DNA of 64,000 nucleotides from positions 558,001 to 622,000 of the forward strand of contig NZ_FOBB01000003.1 of assembly GCF_900109685.1 (NCBI RefSeq), read 5' to 3'. The notes beneath the pieces were generated by a model that had not been told where the DNA came from, searched no databases, and saw only the letters and a list, made by a program, of their open reading frames with translations. This stretch comes from Chitinophaga rupis. GTDB taxonomy: Bacteria; Bacteroidota; Bacteroidia; Chitinophagales; Chitinophagaceae. The translations under genes and the position numbers were made by a program. Every line of letters starts with the position of its first letter. Position 1 is the stretch's first letter. Positions 26,753-35,813 of this stretch are shown in pieces.

Positions 26753-28012
26753 ATGAGAAGGATCAAAGAATCAAGAACAGGTTTGAACACCATCATGGCG
26801 CTGGGCCTTATTCCATTGTCGGGTTTTGCCATGGACGTGTTTATTCCGTCATTACCCGATATGGCGGTGCAATTACATACTTCACCAGCCTCCATTCAGC
26901 TTACGCTTTCACTTTTCATCATTAGCTATGGTATTTCGCAGCTGATCGTAGGCGGGTTGATTGACAGCTATGGCCGCTATGTTCCCAACATGGCAGCACT
27001 GCTGGTATTCAGTGCGGCCAGCTTTATTATTGCCTGGTCCACCAATCTGCAAATGATCTATGCCATGCGTATAGTACAGGGATTTACTGTGGCGGTGATC
27101 GCAATAAGCAAGCGAGCCTTTTTCATGGACGTCTATACAGGAGAAGCATTAAAGAAATACACGAGCATGTTCTCGGTGATCTGGGCCATTGCGCCCATCG
27201 TGGCGCCTTTCCTGGGTGGATTTTTTGAAACAACCTGGGGCTGGTCTTCTAACTTCATGTTCCTGGGTTACTTCGGACTGGTGTTCTTTGTGATCGAAGC
27301 AGTGATTGGTGGCGAGTCGATGAAAGCGGCACAACCATTCAGTGTACGGTCAACATTGCAAACGTATGGTAAGATGCTCAAAACACAGGATTTTACCTCG
27401 GGCATTATAATACTCGGACTAAGCTATGGCATGGTGTTGCTGTATGGCATGTGCAGTCCGTTTTTGATTGAGCATAAGCTGCATTACCTGGCCACAACGA
27501 CAGGCTATTGTTCATTATTTTCCGGTGTGGCAGTGATGATCGGCGGGTCGGTATCAAGAATGCTGGTGAGTAAACCGTTCACCAAAAAACTGGTGCTGGC
27601 CAGTATTGCACAGCTGCTTACGGTAGCCATTATGATACCGCTCACAATCTACTACCACAATTTATTTACGCTGTTAGTATATGTTTTCCTGCTGCACAGC
27701 ACCGCAGGATTCATCTTCAATAACCTGATGTCGTATTGTTTGATCCGCTTTCCGCAATATGCAGGCAAAGCAAGCGGTTTAACAGGCGGCGGATTTGCAG
27801 TGGTGACTTCTATACTGAGCTCTTTTATGGTAAACACTATTTCCATTACCAGCCAGGCTGTACTGGGTGTAGCCTATGGCATTGTAGCTGTGCTTGTTTT
27901 CGTGTTGTTGATAAAAACGAAATGGAAGGGGGAAGAAGAAAGGAAAGCAGAGGTAGATGAAGTGGAGGAGGAACAGATACCTGGAATACAATCAATAGCG
28001 GTGGAAGGATAA
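26753..28012 (+). CDS. Bcr/CflA-family MFS drug exporter
   Basis: Inner membrane proton-driven efflux protein of 419 residues with twelve predicted helices. The N-terminus LIPLSGFAMDVFIPSLPDMA is the signature of the DHA1 Bcr/CflA group; LIVGGLIDSYGRYVPN carries motif A. The C-terminus is unusually charged (KWKGEEERKAEVDEVEEEQ) and cytoplasmic. It is preceded by its own promoter and by an AraC gene that may control it. Substrate unknown. Confidence 0.92.
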   Translation: MRRIKESRTGLNTIMALGLIPLSGFAMDVFIPSLPDMAVQLHTSPASIQLTLSLFIISYGISQLIVGGLIDSYGRYVPNMAALLVFSAASFIIAWSTNLQMIYAMRIVQGFTVAVIAISKRAFFMDVYTGEALKKYTSMFSVIWAIAPIVAPFLGGFFETTWGWSSNFMFLGYFGLVFFVIEAVIGGESMKAAQPFSVRSTLQTYGKMLKTQDFTSGIIILGLSYGMVLLYGMCSPFLIEHKLHYLATTTGYCSLFSGVAVMIGGSVSRMLVSKPFTKKLVLASIAQLLTVAIMIPLTIYYHNLFTLLVYVFLLHSTAGFIFNNLMSYCLIRFPQYAGKASGLTGGGFAVVTSILSSFMVNTISITSQAVLGVAYGIVAVLVFVLLIKTKWKGEEERKAEVDEVEEEQIPGIQSIAVEG

Positions 28013-28063
28013 TAATTATGTAGTAGTTAGTCTTGTTTTTTTGATGCCGTGCCGTACAATAAT

Positions 28064-28137
28064 GCTGCCCGAAAGATCTTTTTAAGTTGTCTTTGATATG
28101 ATTCCTCACTTTTACCAGCACTGATCTTCCGGGCAGC
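28064..28137. repeat. Inverted repeat between convergent genes
   Basis: GCTGCCCGAAAGATC and GATCTTCCGGGCAGC pair with one mismatch across a 44-base spacer, between the MFS stop and the azoreductase stop. Read on the minus strand the same segment is part of a frame of about 55 codons without a start that ends at a TAA near 28030, so it may be a gene remnant instead of a mobile element. Confidence 0.35.
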
Positions 28138-28229
28138 TTTGCTCAAACGTACAATTCTACTGTACTTAAAATTCAGATCGCTCTTTTCATCTCATTAATG
28201 AACGATCATAATTTAGATGATTGCATATC

Positions 28230-28832
28230 TTAATCAATGCGGATGCTTTCAATACCTTTTTCCAGGGCATATTCCTTTACACCGGGAACTTTAACGCCTT
28301 CCGCACGGAATACGGTCATGTCTGTCATACCTAAAAATCCGAGAAATGCTTTCAGATAAGGCGCTACAAAATCGTTCCCTTTGGAAGGCCCTTCTGAATA
28401 GATGCCACCGGAAGACATGGCAACATACACTTTCTTACCGGTGACCATTCCGACCGGACCATTTTCGTTATAACCGAATGTTATCCCCGCCCTTGTAATA
28501 TGGTCGATCCAGGCCTTCAGCGCGGTGTGGATCGTGAAGTTATAAAGCGGAGCGCCGATCACAATGATATCTGACGCCATTAATTGTTTTACCGCCTCAT
28601 CCGAGTAGCGTAGCGACTCCTTCGCTTCTACGGTCAATTGTTCACCGGGGGTAAACATGGATTGAAGGATCGTAGGATTCAAATGCGGGATCTCCAGATC
28701 GTTCAAATTCACTTCTTCTACGGTGCTACCCGGATACTTTTCGATCACCTTTTCAACAATGGCTTTACTCAGCTTAAAGCTATAAGATTGATTTCCCTGA
28801 ATGCTGGAAATTAAATGAAGGATACGTTTCAT
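28230..28832 (-). CDS. azoR: FMN-dependent NADH:azoreductase / quinone reductase
   Basis: Flavodoxin-like-fold enzyme of 200 residues that reduces quinones and azo compounds with NADH. The FMN phosphate loop is SSIQGNQSYSF at 9-19; the IIVIGAPLYNFTIHTALKAWID stretch (split here around 92-113) contacts the flavin, and SSGGIYSE is the second flavin loop. Length is normal for AzoR. It is divergent from an HxlR regulator; HxlR proteins that sense quinones or aldehydes often control such reductases. Confidence 0.93.
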   Translation of the reverse strand: MKRILHLISSIQGNQSYSFKLSKAIVEKVIEKYPGSTVEEVNLNDLEIPHLNPTILQSMFTPGEQLTVEAKESLRYSDEAVKQLMASDIIVIGAPLYNFTIHTALKAWIDHITRAGITFGYNENGPVGMVTGKKVYVAMSSGGIYSEGPSKGNDFVAPYLKAFLGFLGMTDMTVFRAEGVKVPGVKEYALEKGIESIRID

Positions 28833-28974
28833 AAACGCCTGATTAAATGTTAGCTACTTCTGCATGGCAGGAACAATCCCCGTTATACTGCACCAAAGCG
28901 GTGTTCAGGATGTTGGAACTGCACTTGCAATTATCGCAGGCAAAAGTAGCTGCGCCGGCTGTTGAAAGGATCGT

Positions 28975-29010
28975 ACTTTCCTGAAGGGAAGCGCTTCCCT
29001 TCAGGAAAGT
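28975..29010. promoter_or_regulatory. 36-base perfect palindrome, likely HxlR operator
   Basis: Two 18-base arms, ACTTTCCTGAAGGGAAGC and its exact complement, meet with no spacer. It sits four bases upstream of the -7 box of the HxlR gene, over the expected -33 region, and upstream of azoR on the other strand. A dimeric regulator bound here could control both genes. Confidence 0.7.
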
Positions 29011-29013
29011 GCA

Positions 29014-29021
29014 TATCTTTG
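29014..29021 (+). promoter_or_regulatory. -7 box of the HxlR gene
   Basis: TATCTTTG matches TAnnTTTG exactly. It lies only three bases before the ATG at 29025, so the mRNA would be nearly leaderless or start at the later ATG at 29049. Confidence 0.5.
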
Positions 29022-29024
29022 GGT

Positions 29025-29414
29025 ATGACGATGATGATTCCCGATACGATGCCCGGTAAAGAAGAATGCGCCAATTCGCTCAGGAATGTATTGGATGCTT
29101 TGTACGTTCTTAATGGCAAATGGAAACTTGCTTTGATCCTCAGTTTGGTACAATCTTCCAAACGTTTTAACGAGATCCAGAACGAGATGAGCGGCATATC
29201 CCCAAAAGTTTTAGCAAAAGAGCTCAAAGATCTTGAGCTGAATGAGTTCATCAAACGTAAGGTATATCCGACCACGCCAGCGACCATTGTCTACGAAGCA
29301 ACCGAATATAGCCTGACGCTAAAAAATGTACTGCGTGAGCTCACTGCCTGGGGCGGGCAGCATCGGGAAAAGATCAGGCAAAGTATGCGGCAGAAGCGTT
29401 ACGAGTTGCGTTAA
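29025..29414 (+). CDS. HxlR-family winged-helix regulator
   Basis: Winged helix-turn-helix regulator of about 129 residues. The HxlR signature is seen in VLDALYVLNGKWKLALILSL, then RFNEIQNEMSGISPKVLAKELKDLE and a beta wing around YPTTPATIVYEATEYSLT. A Cys ahead of the core (EECANS) is the position used as redox sensor in family members such as YodB/HypR. The start may instead be 29049, because the -7 box lies at 29014-29021. It is divergent from azoR. Confidence 0.9.
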   Translation: MTMMIPDTMPGKEECANSLRNVLDALYVLNGKWKLALILSLVQSSKRFNEIQNEMSGISPKVLAKELKDLELNEFIKRKVYPTTPATIVYEATEYSLTLKNVLRELTAWGGQHREKIRQSMRQKRYELR

Positions 29415-29475
29415 TTTACACTTATCTTGATACAGGTAAAAGTGTGCACCCGATTGAATTATCCAATCTATATTT

Positions 29476-30351
29476 TCACGCTTGCTTTTCTTCCAGAAAA
29501 GCCTTCCTGTAATTTCTTGGATTCATTTTGTAGTAATTAATGAATTGCCGGTTGAAGTTAGAAATATTATTATAGCCGCAGTCATAACAAATGGAAGTAA
29601 TGGAGCTGCTGGATTCAACTAAAAGCCTGGAAGCTTTTTGCAATCGCAGCTCCTGTAAAAAAAGGGAAAAGCTTTTGCGGGTTCTGAGCGAAAAAAAACG
29701 GGAGAAGGCATTTTCATGCATTTCCGCAATAGCGGCTGCTTCAGCAAGTTTTATATCGTTTTCAAAATTAGCCGTTATCCAATCCAGCACTTTGCATAAG
29801 CGGGTTGATTCTTTTTCGTTATGCCCGATCATCGGGGCTTTTGTGATAGGTGATACCTCTTCTGAATCTGCTATGATCCTTAAAATATCTAAAAGCGTGA
29901 TCAACCGTTTTAAACCGGTATCGGTAACAATTTCTCTTAGTTTTTCATTTACGCTTTTCCCGGTTTCACCAAAAATATCCAATCCCGAAACAGCTTTTTG
30001 CAATAACAATTTTAAGGTAGCTGCTTCAGGCAGTGATAAAAGATCATTTCCCAGCGAAGATTCCGTAAAATGGATGACAATGGATCTGGCCTTCAGGGCA
30101 GAGTTGTTTTCATAATACTCCACATCATTCTTGTAAATGTGCGGAATATTAGGGCCAATAAGTGCAAGATTGCCTGGTTTAAAATCTGAAATATGATCCC
30201 CTATGATCCGCTTACCGGTACTTTCTACAATGGTTACCAGCTCATACTCCGGGTGATAATGCCAGGGCGTGGGGTAATAAGCATACTCAAAGTCTCTTAC
30301 CACAAACGATTCTTTGTTTGCTTTAGGCAAATGTTCCAGCGCAGGTTTCAT
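29476..30351 (-). CDS. AraC-family regulator with cupin sensor domain
   Basis: Regulator of 291 residues. The cupin domain (about 10-90) has the metal- or ligand-binding WHYHPEYELV motif; a linker (about 95-180) and the AraC domain (about 190-290) with SITSICYDCGYNNISNFNRQ and the closing NYYKMNPRNYRK follow. It is divergent from a phytanoyl-CoA dioxygenase-like gene, the common arrangement for control of a catabolic oxygenase. Direct CTGGT repeats lie between them. Confidence 0.93.
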   Translation of the reverse strand: MKPALEHLPKANKESFVVRDFEYAYYPTPWHYHPEYELVTIVESTGKRIIGDHISDFKPGNLALIGPNIPHIYKNDVEYYENNSALKARSIVIHFTESSLGNDLLSLPEAATLKLLLQKAVSGLDIFGETGKSVNEKLREIVTDTGLKRLITLLDILRIIADSEEVSPITKAPMIGHNEKESTRLCKVLDWITANFENDIKLAEAAAIAEMHENAFSRFFSLRTRKSFSLFLQELRLQKASRLLVESSSSITSICYDCGYNNISNFNRQFINYYKMNPRNYRKAFLEEKQA

Positions 30352-30418
30352 TACTGATTTTTTAATAGCTAAACCCTTAGTAAATTTAAAGAAATCTTGC
30401 TATAATAGTATTTATTGG

Positions 30419-30433
30419 CTGGTTTAAACTGGT
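30419..30433. promoter_or_regulatory. Direct repeats between AraC and dioxygenase genes
   Basis: CTGGT occurs at 30419-30423 and 30429-30433, one helical turn apart, inside CTGGTTTAAACTGGTAGTTT. It lies about 23 bases upstream of a TACTTTTA box at 30456-30463 that fits the -7 region of the dioxygenase gene. AraC proteins usually bind such direct repeats next to -35 regions. Confidence 0.4.
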
Positions 30434-30482
30434 AGTTTATCAAAACAGGCCGCTCTACTTTTATGCCTGTAAATCATCTGCT

Positions 30483-31310
30483 ATGGCAAATTTTAAATTA
30501 ACACCCAGCCAGGCTGCAGCATACGAAAAAGATGGTTACCTGATCGTAAGGAACTTCATCTCTTCAGAAGAGCTGCACAAACTACAGGAAGTTGCTTTTT
30601 CGGATGGCAATATGCACAAACATGCGTTTGACCTGAATGACCAAAGCGGTAAAAAAACAAAACTTACTTTATGGTATTCTCCCGGAAATGACGTGTATGG
30701 CTTATTAACCAAAAGTAAACGAATGGTTGATGCCGTTAACCTGCTGATGGAAGGCGATAGCAGTGTTTGTCATTTTCACAGTAAGCTCATGCAAAAAGAG
30801 CCTAAAGTGGGTGGCGCATGGGAATGGCACCAGGATTACGGATATTGGTATAAAAATGAATTCCTGTTTCCCAGCCAGATGATCTCTGTTATGATTGCCA
30901 TTACTGATGCCAACAAGGAAAACGGCTGTCTGCAGGTAATAAAAGAAACACATAAAATGGGGCGTATTGAACATGGATTTTCTGGTGAGCAGGTAGGCGC
31001 TTCTCAACATTATGTGGACTTGGTGCTGAAAACAAAGGAGTTGGTATTTGTAGAGCTGAAAGCAGGCGATGCTTTGTTCTTTCACCCTAATTTGCTGCAT
31101 CGCTCCGAGGCTAATTTGTCTGACAGCCCAAGATGGTCGCTGATATCGGTGTACAACCGCTCTGAAAATGTGCCTTATAACGAACCTTCACAATCCAGCA
31201 CCATTCCTTTAACGGCGGTGCCGGATGAGGCGTTGCTGGAGTGGGAATCAGGTGATATTTCTGACGCAGCGAATTTTCTCAGGAAGGAGAAGGATGAGGC
31301 GTTGAAGTGA
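30483..31310 (+). CDS. Phytanoyl-CoA dioxygenase (PhyH) family protein
   Basis: Fe(II)/2-oxoglutarate-dependent oxygenase of 275 residues. The metal triad is visible: His116 and Asp118 in WEWHQDYG, and distal His206 in NLLHRSEAN; Arg217 (SPRWSL) would bind 2-oxoglutarate. In Bacteroidota, members of this family paired with an AraC regulator often act on small quaternary amines or sugars; the substrate cannot be told here. Confidence 0.9.
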   Translation: MANFKLTPSQAAAYEKDGYLIVRNFISSEELHKLQEVAFSDGNMHKHAFDLNDQSGKKTKLTLWYSPGNDVYGLLTKSKRMVDAVNLLMEGDSSVCHFHSKLMQKEPKVGGAWEWHQDYGYWYKNEFLFPSQMISVMIAITDANKENGCLQVIKETHKMGRIEHGFSGEQVGASQHYVDLVLKTKELVFVELKAGDALFFHPNLLHRSEANLSDSPRWSLISVYNRSENVPYNEPSQSSTIPLTAVPDEALLEWESGDISDAANFLRKEKDEALK

Positions 31311-31343
31311 TGGTTTCTTTCTTAACCAGATCACCGGCCCGGC

Positions 31344-33116
31344 CTAACCCCTCGCCAGCATGGAGGCTATCATTAATTCGAGCTTTCGTTCATTGTTCTC
31401 ACTGATCTGGAAATCCGAGAACACGATGCGGCCATGTCCGTCTATCAGAAAATTGGTAGGCTGGCCGCTAACTTTATAGGTTTGTGCAGCCCATTCGGCA
31501 GTACCCCGCAAAGGAACGAAGGAATATCCGGTACCCTGCAGAAAAGGCAGTACGTAATCATCCTGGATGGGGTCTACGTTGACAGCGAGGTACGCGATGT
31601 TTTTGCCCTGGAATCTTTTCAGCACATTCTCAAAGTGCGGGAACTCAGCGCGGCAGGGGCCGCAACCGGGGAACCAGAAGGTCAGTAACACTACTTTACC
31701 CTTATAATCTGCTAAAGCCGCTTTCTTATCGGAAGTATACAGACCTAATTCAAATGCGGGCGCCTGTGTAATGAATTTTTCCCTTGCCTGCCAAATGTCT
31801 TTCTCTACCTCGTCGTTGCTCTTCTTTAAGGCGGCGCCTAATTCCGTAAGCGAGGATCGTACCAGGTCATCGGGCGACGTAGACTCTACTGCTATCAGCT
31901 TGTGGTAAGCCGCTTGTGTTTGACCGTTTTGATGCATAGTAGTGGCTTTCAGCACAACCAGCTCACTTGCAAAAGCCGAATTACGCGGCGCCTTTAACTG
32001 CGCCAGTTGTTTCAACGCTTCCGGGTATTTTTTGGCTTTCAACAATGCATTCACCCGTTCCATGCCCCTCGCCAGCGATTGCCGGAGATCCCATCCGCCA
32101 TCGGTGCCCATAGCCTTTGCCAGTTCCATTGCTTTGCCGGTTTCACCAGCTTCCAGGTATGTATCGTATAACACACTCATGCCGTTACCGGACCACCAGA
32201 ATTTACCAGGGTCGTACAACGCACGCAGCTGCTCCAGCGCCTTGATCTTCCCGGCCGTATCACTGGTGTGTATGGCCACCTCGTACAGTCCCTGGGCGCC
32301 ACGTTCATCATTGGGAAAACGTTTTGCCAGCTCGTATAATTTTGTGCGCCACAAGGCAGGATCTGTATCTTCATAATACCTGATATAATAATATGCGTAA
32401 TTGGGATCTTCCGGCGCGGCCGCTGAAGCTTTACCCATGTACACATGCGCCGCCTTCTGATCGCCCCAGCGTTCGGCATCAAGATGTAGCATCACCCAAA
32501 CAGCCGCGTTCCGGGGTTGCAATTCCGCCGCTTTCAACAACCAGGGTTTTGCCTTCGGGCTTTCCACGTTATACAGGTTCAGCCCCATTCCCAGGGGTAT
32601 AGCTGACGAGCGGGGAAACTGTTTCTCCCAGGCTTCAAGCTGTTGCACGGTAGCTTCTTCTTCATTTCCGGCCACGAAAACATACTGGCGAACCGGCAAC
32701 AAACTATCAGGATTCGCGGCGATCACCCTTTTCAACGAATCGATCGTGTTCGGCGTAACAGCGATGTCAAGGTCCCAATCTGATTTCACGACAATGGGCC
32801 ACAGCTTGTCTATCTTTTCGAATTTCCGGTTTATCTGCAACACTTTCAACCAATTGTCTATCACCTTCATGCGTTCGCGTTTTTTGTAGTATGCTTCGCC
32901 CAATACATAAGGAAAGCTGGGGGATTGCGGGAATTTTTTCATCCAGGTATGGAATTGCGCTACCGCATCATCGGTTGTACCACCCATAGCGGCAAGGTAA
33001 GCACGCAGGGCATTGACACTATCCTTTCGCGATTCTATCACTTTCACCAGTGAATCTACCTGCGCCTGCGCATTACAAACGCAGCAAACAAAAACAACAA
33101 ACAATAATCTTTTCAT
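31344..33116 (-). CDS. Secreted TPR protein with C-terminal TlpA-like thioredoxin domain
   Basis: Envelope protein of 590 residues: a signal peptide (1-18, MKRLLFVVFVCCVCNAQA), a long alpha-helical repeat region (about 25-430) and a TlpA/ResA thioredoxin domain (about 440-590) with active site WFPGCGPCRAEF. It is the last gene of the ECF-sigma/FecR/SusC/SusD set and starts 9 bases from the TlpA gene before it. It would reduce disulfides or heme-linked substrates in the periplasm. The partner is unknown. Confidence 0.9.
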   Translation of the reverse strand: MKRLLFVVFVCCVCNAQAQVDSLVKVIESRKDSVNALRAYLAAMGGTTDDAVAQFHTWMKKFPQSPSFPYVLGEAYYKKRERMKVIDNWLKVLQINRKFEKIDKLWPIVVKSDWDLDIAVTPNTIDSLKRVIAANPDSLLPVRQYVFVAGNEEEATVQQLEAWEKQFPRSSAIPLGMGLNLYNVESPKAKPWLLKAAELQPRNAAVWVMLHLDAERWGDQKAAHVYMGKASAAAPEDPNYAYYYIRYYEDTDPALWRTKLYELAKRFPNDERGAQGLYEVAIHTSDTAGKIKALEQLRALYDPGKFWWSGNGMSVLYDTYLEAGETGKAMELAKAMGTDGGWDLRQSLARGMERVNALLKAKKYPEALKQLAQLKAPRNSAFASELVVLKATTMHQNGQTQAAYHKLIAVESTSPDDLVRSSLTELGAALKKSNDEVEKDIWQAREKFITQAPAFELGLYTSDKKAALADYKGKVVLLTFWFPGCGPCRAEFPHFENVLKRFQGKNIAYLAVNVDPIQDDYVLPFLQGTGYSFVPLRGTAEWAAQTYKVSGQPTNFLIDGHGRIVFSDFQISENNERKLELMIASMLARG

Positions 33117-33125
33117 AAGTTAATG

Positions 33126-34253
33126 TTATCGAAGTAATTCATTCAATTTTTTATCCAGTTCTTCGCCGTGCAGATTCTGGGCTATGATCTTTCCCGATGG
33201 ATCAACCAGGTAGTTCTGCGGAATAGCATGCACCCCGTACAGTTTTGCAGCTGCATTTTTCCAGAATGCCAGGTCCGACACATTCGTCCAGGCCAACCCA
33301 TCATCATGGATGGCCTTCAGCCATTTTTCCCTGTCGCCGGGGCGATCGAGCGATACGCCCAGCACAGTGAAATTTTTGTCTTTGTACTGGTTGAAGCTCT
33401 TTACAAGGTTGGGGTTATCGGCCCGGCAGGGATGGCACCAGCTTGCCCAGAAATCGACCAGCACATATTTGCCCCTGAACGAAGACAATCTTACCGGTAC
33501 GCCGCTGGTATCATTTTGCACAAAGTCGGGCGCAGGCGAACCAACACCGGTTGTTTTCAGCCTGACTATCTGCTCAGCCATTTTTTTACCAGCCGCCGTG
33601 TTCCTTACAGCAGGCGCCAAAGCATTGAACGCAGGCTCCATCTCTTCTGGTTTATACGGCAATGAAAGCACCATAGGAAGCATCTCCAAACTCAGATACG
33701 ACTCCGGGTTGTCAGCAATAAATTGCTTCACCACTGCTATCTTTTTGTTGGCCACCGCTGCCCACTGCTCTTTCATGCCGGGCATCATGGCTCTTGTGTC
33801 GCCCTTTTCTGCGGCGTAGCTGGCATTGGCTTCACTCAATGCCGCAAACTGATCATTAAACGGCTTTAAAGCTGCCCGCAGATTGGTATATTGCTCATTC
33901 AGTTTGGACCCCCTGACGATGGCGTTCTTTACAGAATCTTTACCGGTCACCTTAACAGGATTGCTGTCGAGATATACCGTTAGGATGTCCGGTTGCCCAT
34001 TTGCAGAACGCCCGTCCTGGTGATACAGTTCCAGCGAAGCCCTGGTAGGATACGCTACACGGCCTGAGAATTCAAACCTGCCGTTCCTGAGAATGGCCGA
34101 ATCAGTTATAATGTTCTCACTGCTGTCTGTATAGCTCAACACTATTTTAGCCGGCACCTTCAAAGCCCCGATCTTACCCGTGATTTGGAAGGGTACCTGT
34201 GCCTGCATACACAGCGGTACACAGCATAATAACACCGTTACAAGCTTTCTCAT
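33126..34253 (-). CDS. DUF4369-TlpA family disulfide reductase
   Basis: Periplasmic thioredoxin-like protein of 375 residues: signal (MRKLVTVLLCCVPLCMQA), a DUF4369 domain (about 22-125), a helical middle and a TlpA domain (about 235-375) with VDFWASWCHPCRADNP as active site. Such proteins commonly follow SusD genes in FecR-controlled receptor operons. It lies 18 bases from the SusD stop. Confidence 0.93.
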   Translation of the reverse strand: MRKLVTVLLCCVPLCMQAQVPFQITGKIGALKVPAKIVLSYTDSSENIITDSAILRNGRFEFSGRVAYPTRASLELYHQDGRSANGQPDILTVYLDSNPVKVTGKDSVKNAIVRGSKLNEQYTNLRAALKPFNDQFAALSEANASYAAEKGDTRAMMPGMKEQWAAVANKKIAVVKQFIADNPESYLSLEMLPMVLSLPYKPEEMEPAFNALAPAVRNTAAGKKMAEQIVRLKTTGVGSPAPDFVQNDTSGVPVRLSSFRGKYVLVDFWASWCHPCRADNPNLVKSFNQYKDKNFTVLGVSLDRPGDREKWLKAIHDDGLAWTNVSDLAFWKNAAAKLYGVHAIPQNYLVDPSGKIIAQNLHGEELDKKLNELLR

Positions 34254-34271
34254 ATATCTTTCGATTTGTTA

Positions 34272-35795
34272 TCAATAAGTATTCTGCTGAATGGCCCCAT
34301 TGCTGGAGATCATTTCCGTTCTTGGCAGCGGCGCTGCAAAACGGCGTGAGTGCTTAGGCAGCGAGTAGGTCTTTACAGGCTGGGTAGACAATACCGATGA
34401 TAAGGTATAGGGATAAAAGGTTTTCGACATTTCCACGTCATCATTTGGATCATCGTTATTGTTATAGCGGCGTACATCATACCAGCGATGTACGAACGGC
34501 ATTTCCCTTCTTCTTTCTTCCAGCACTTTTTTGATCGCATCATCTTTACCGGTAGCTGTCAGGTTCACCCAGGGGCCAGGCGTCATACGCTTTACACGCA
34601 GGCTGTTCAGCGTAGTCATTGCGCCGCTGAAGTCGTCCGTGCGCGCCTGCGCTTCGGCCTTTATCAACAACATTTCTGCGGTGGTGGGACCAGATGGTAT
34701 CCTGTCTTTAAAGAAGAAGATGTAACCCGGATAATTATAAGCGGGATCGATCATACCGCGATCGTATGAGTAGCCCTCCACGTAATGATACTGGTAACGG
34801 AGGTCATGCGCCTGGTCATACAGGTTCATCAACGCGGTGCTGGGCATATACCACCACGTACCGTAGTCCAGCATTCTGAAATACAGGAACTCGGGCCAGC
34901 CGATCATATCAGTAAAGTCTTCCTGGTTATCGTGCGTGTAGGGATATTTTAGCGTAACAGTTTGCGCGTTCGGGCCGGGATTGATGGTCACCACCTCGTC
35001 GCGGCCATAACGCATTTGCGTGTTGTAATCAACCAGCATGCTGTACTCCTGCAAGGCCTGATTGGCATATTTCAACGCGTCGGTATATTTGTTCATCGCC
35101 AGATAGTAGCGGGCGGCAAAACCATTTACTGCAGCCGTATTGGCGCGCCAATGACGGGGCTTGCCATTTTGTATCAGCGGCATTTTGATCTTCATCGCTT
35201 CTGCCAGGTCTGCCTCTATCTGCTCATATACTTTCGACAAAGGCGCCCGTGCAACGGGCTCGTCGAAAGCAATGGTCAGTTTAAGCGGTAAGCCCGGCTC
35301 GTCCCCTTTGCTGCTTGAATAAGGCAGGGTGAAGGTATTGGCCAGCTGAAAATAACTGTAGGCCCTTATGAGGTGTGCATCGGCTTTCAGGTTGGCTTTG
35401 TCCTCATCGGGACCGGTCACCTTGTCGGCATACTGCAACACCATGTTGGCAGTAAAGATCTTGCGGTATTCGCTGCTCCAAAAGGATTGTCCGGGATCAT
35501 CCATGAGGTACGCCGTATCCCACGTGTTATACTGAACGGTAATGGGCGAAAATATGCCCTGCCTGGCATCATATATGGGAGTGGTCAGGCCATAATCGTC
35601 TGTACTAAGTATGGCAGTATTATTGCTCTCGGCGTAAAACTGCTCGTAATCGTTGAGCAACGCATTCAGCTGGCTGGTGGTTGTCACCACCAGGGATGAC
35701 GTTTTTGACGGCCGCTCGTCCAGGAATTTGTCGCAACCCGGCAGCAGGCCGGCGGTGAGCGCTAATGCAATACAATTTTTTATGATCGTTTTCAT
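34272..35795 (-). CDS. SusD/RagB-like lipoprotein of the FecR-controlled operon
   Basis: Surface lipoprotein of 507 residues with signal MKTIIKNCIALALTAGLLPGC. Family markers: ADAHLIRAYSYFQLANTFTLP and, near the C-terminus, LEERRREMPFVHRWYDVRR. The ending PRTEMISSNGAIQQNTY is typical. It starts 18 bases from the SusC stop and partners that receptor. The ligand is unknown; paired TlpA proteins argue for a peptide, heme or thiol-bearing substrate instead of plain glycan. Confidence 0.94.
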   Translation of the reverse strand: MKTIIKNCIALALTAGLLPGCDKFLDERPSKTSSLVVTTTSQLNALLNDYEQFYAESNNTAILSTDDYGLTTPIYDARQGIFSPITVQYNTWDTAYLMDDPGQSFWSSEYRKIFTANMVLQYADKVTGPDEDKANLKADAHLIRAYSYFQLANTFTLPYSSSKGDEPGLPLKLTIAFDEPVARAPLSKVYEQIEADLAEAMKIKMPLIQNGKPRHWRANTAAVNGFAARYYLAMNKYTDALKYANQALQEYSMLVDYNTQMRYGRDEVVTINPGPNAQTVTLKYPYTHDNQEDFTDMIGWPEFLYFRMLDYGTWWYMPSTALMNLYDQAHDLRYQYHYVEGYSYDRGMIDPAYNYPGYIFFFKDRIPSGPTTAEMLLIKAEAQARTDDFSGAMTTLNSLRVKRMTPGPWVNLTATGKDDAIKKVLEERRREMPFVHRWYDVRRYNNNDDPNDDVEMSKTFYPYTLSSVLSTQPVKTYSLPKHSRRFAAPLPRTEMISSNGAIQQNTY

Positions 35796-35813
35796 TCGAC
35801 AGCAGTTAAAAGA

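Noticed and set aside
28064..28137. MITE or small IS suggested by the inverted repeat.
   Set aside because: No target duplication is visible and the segment also reads as part of a minus-strand protein frame; evidence is insufficient.
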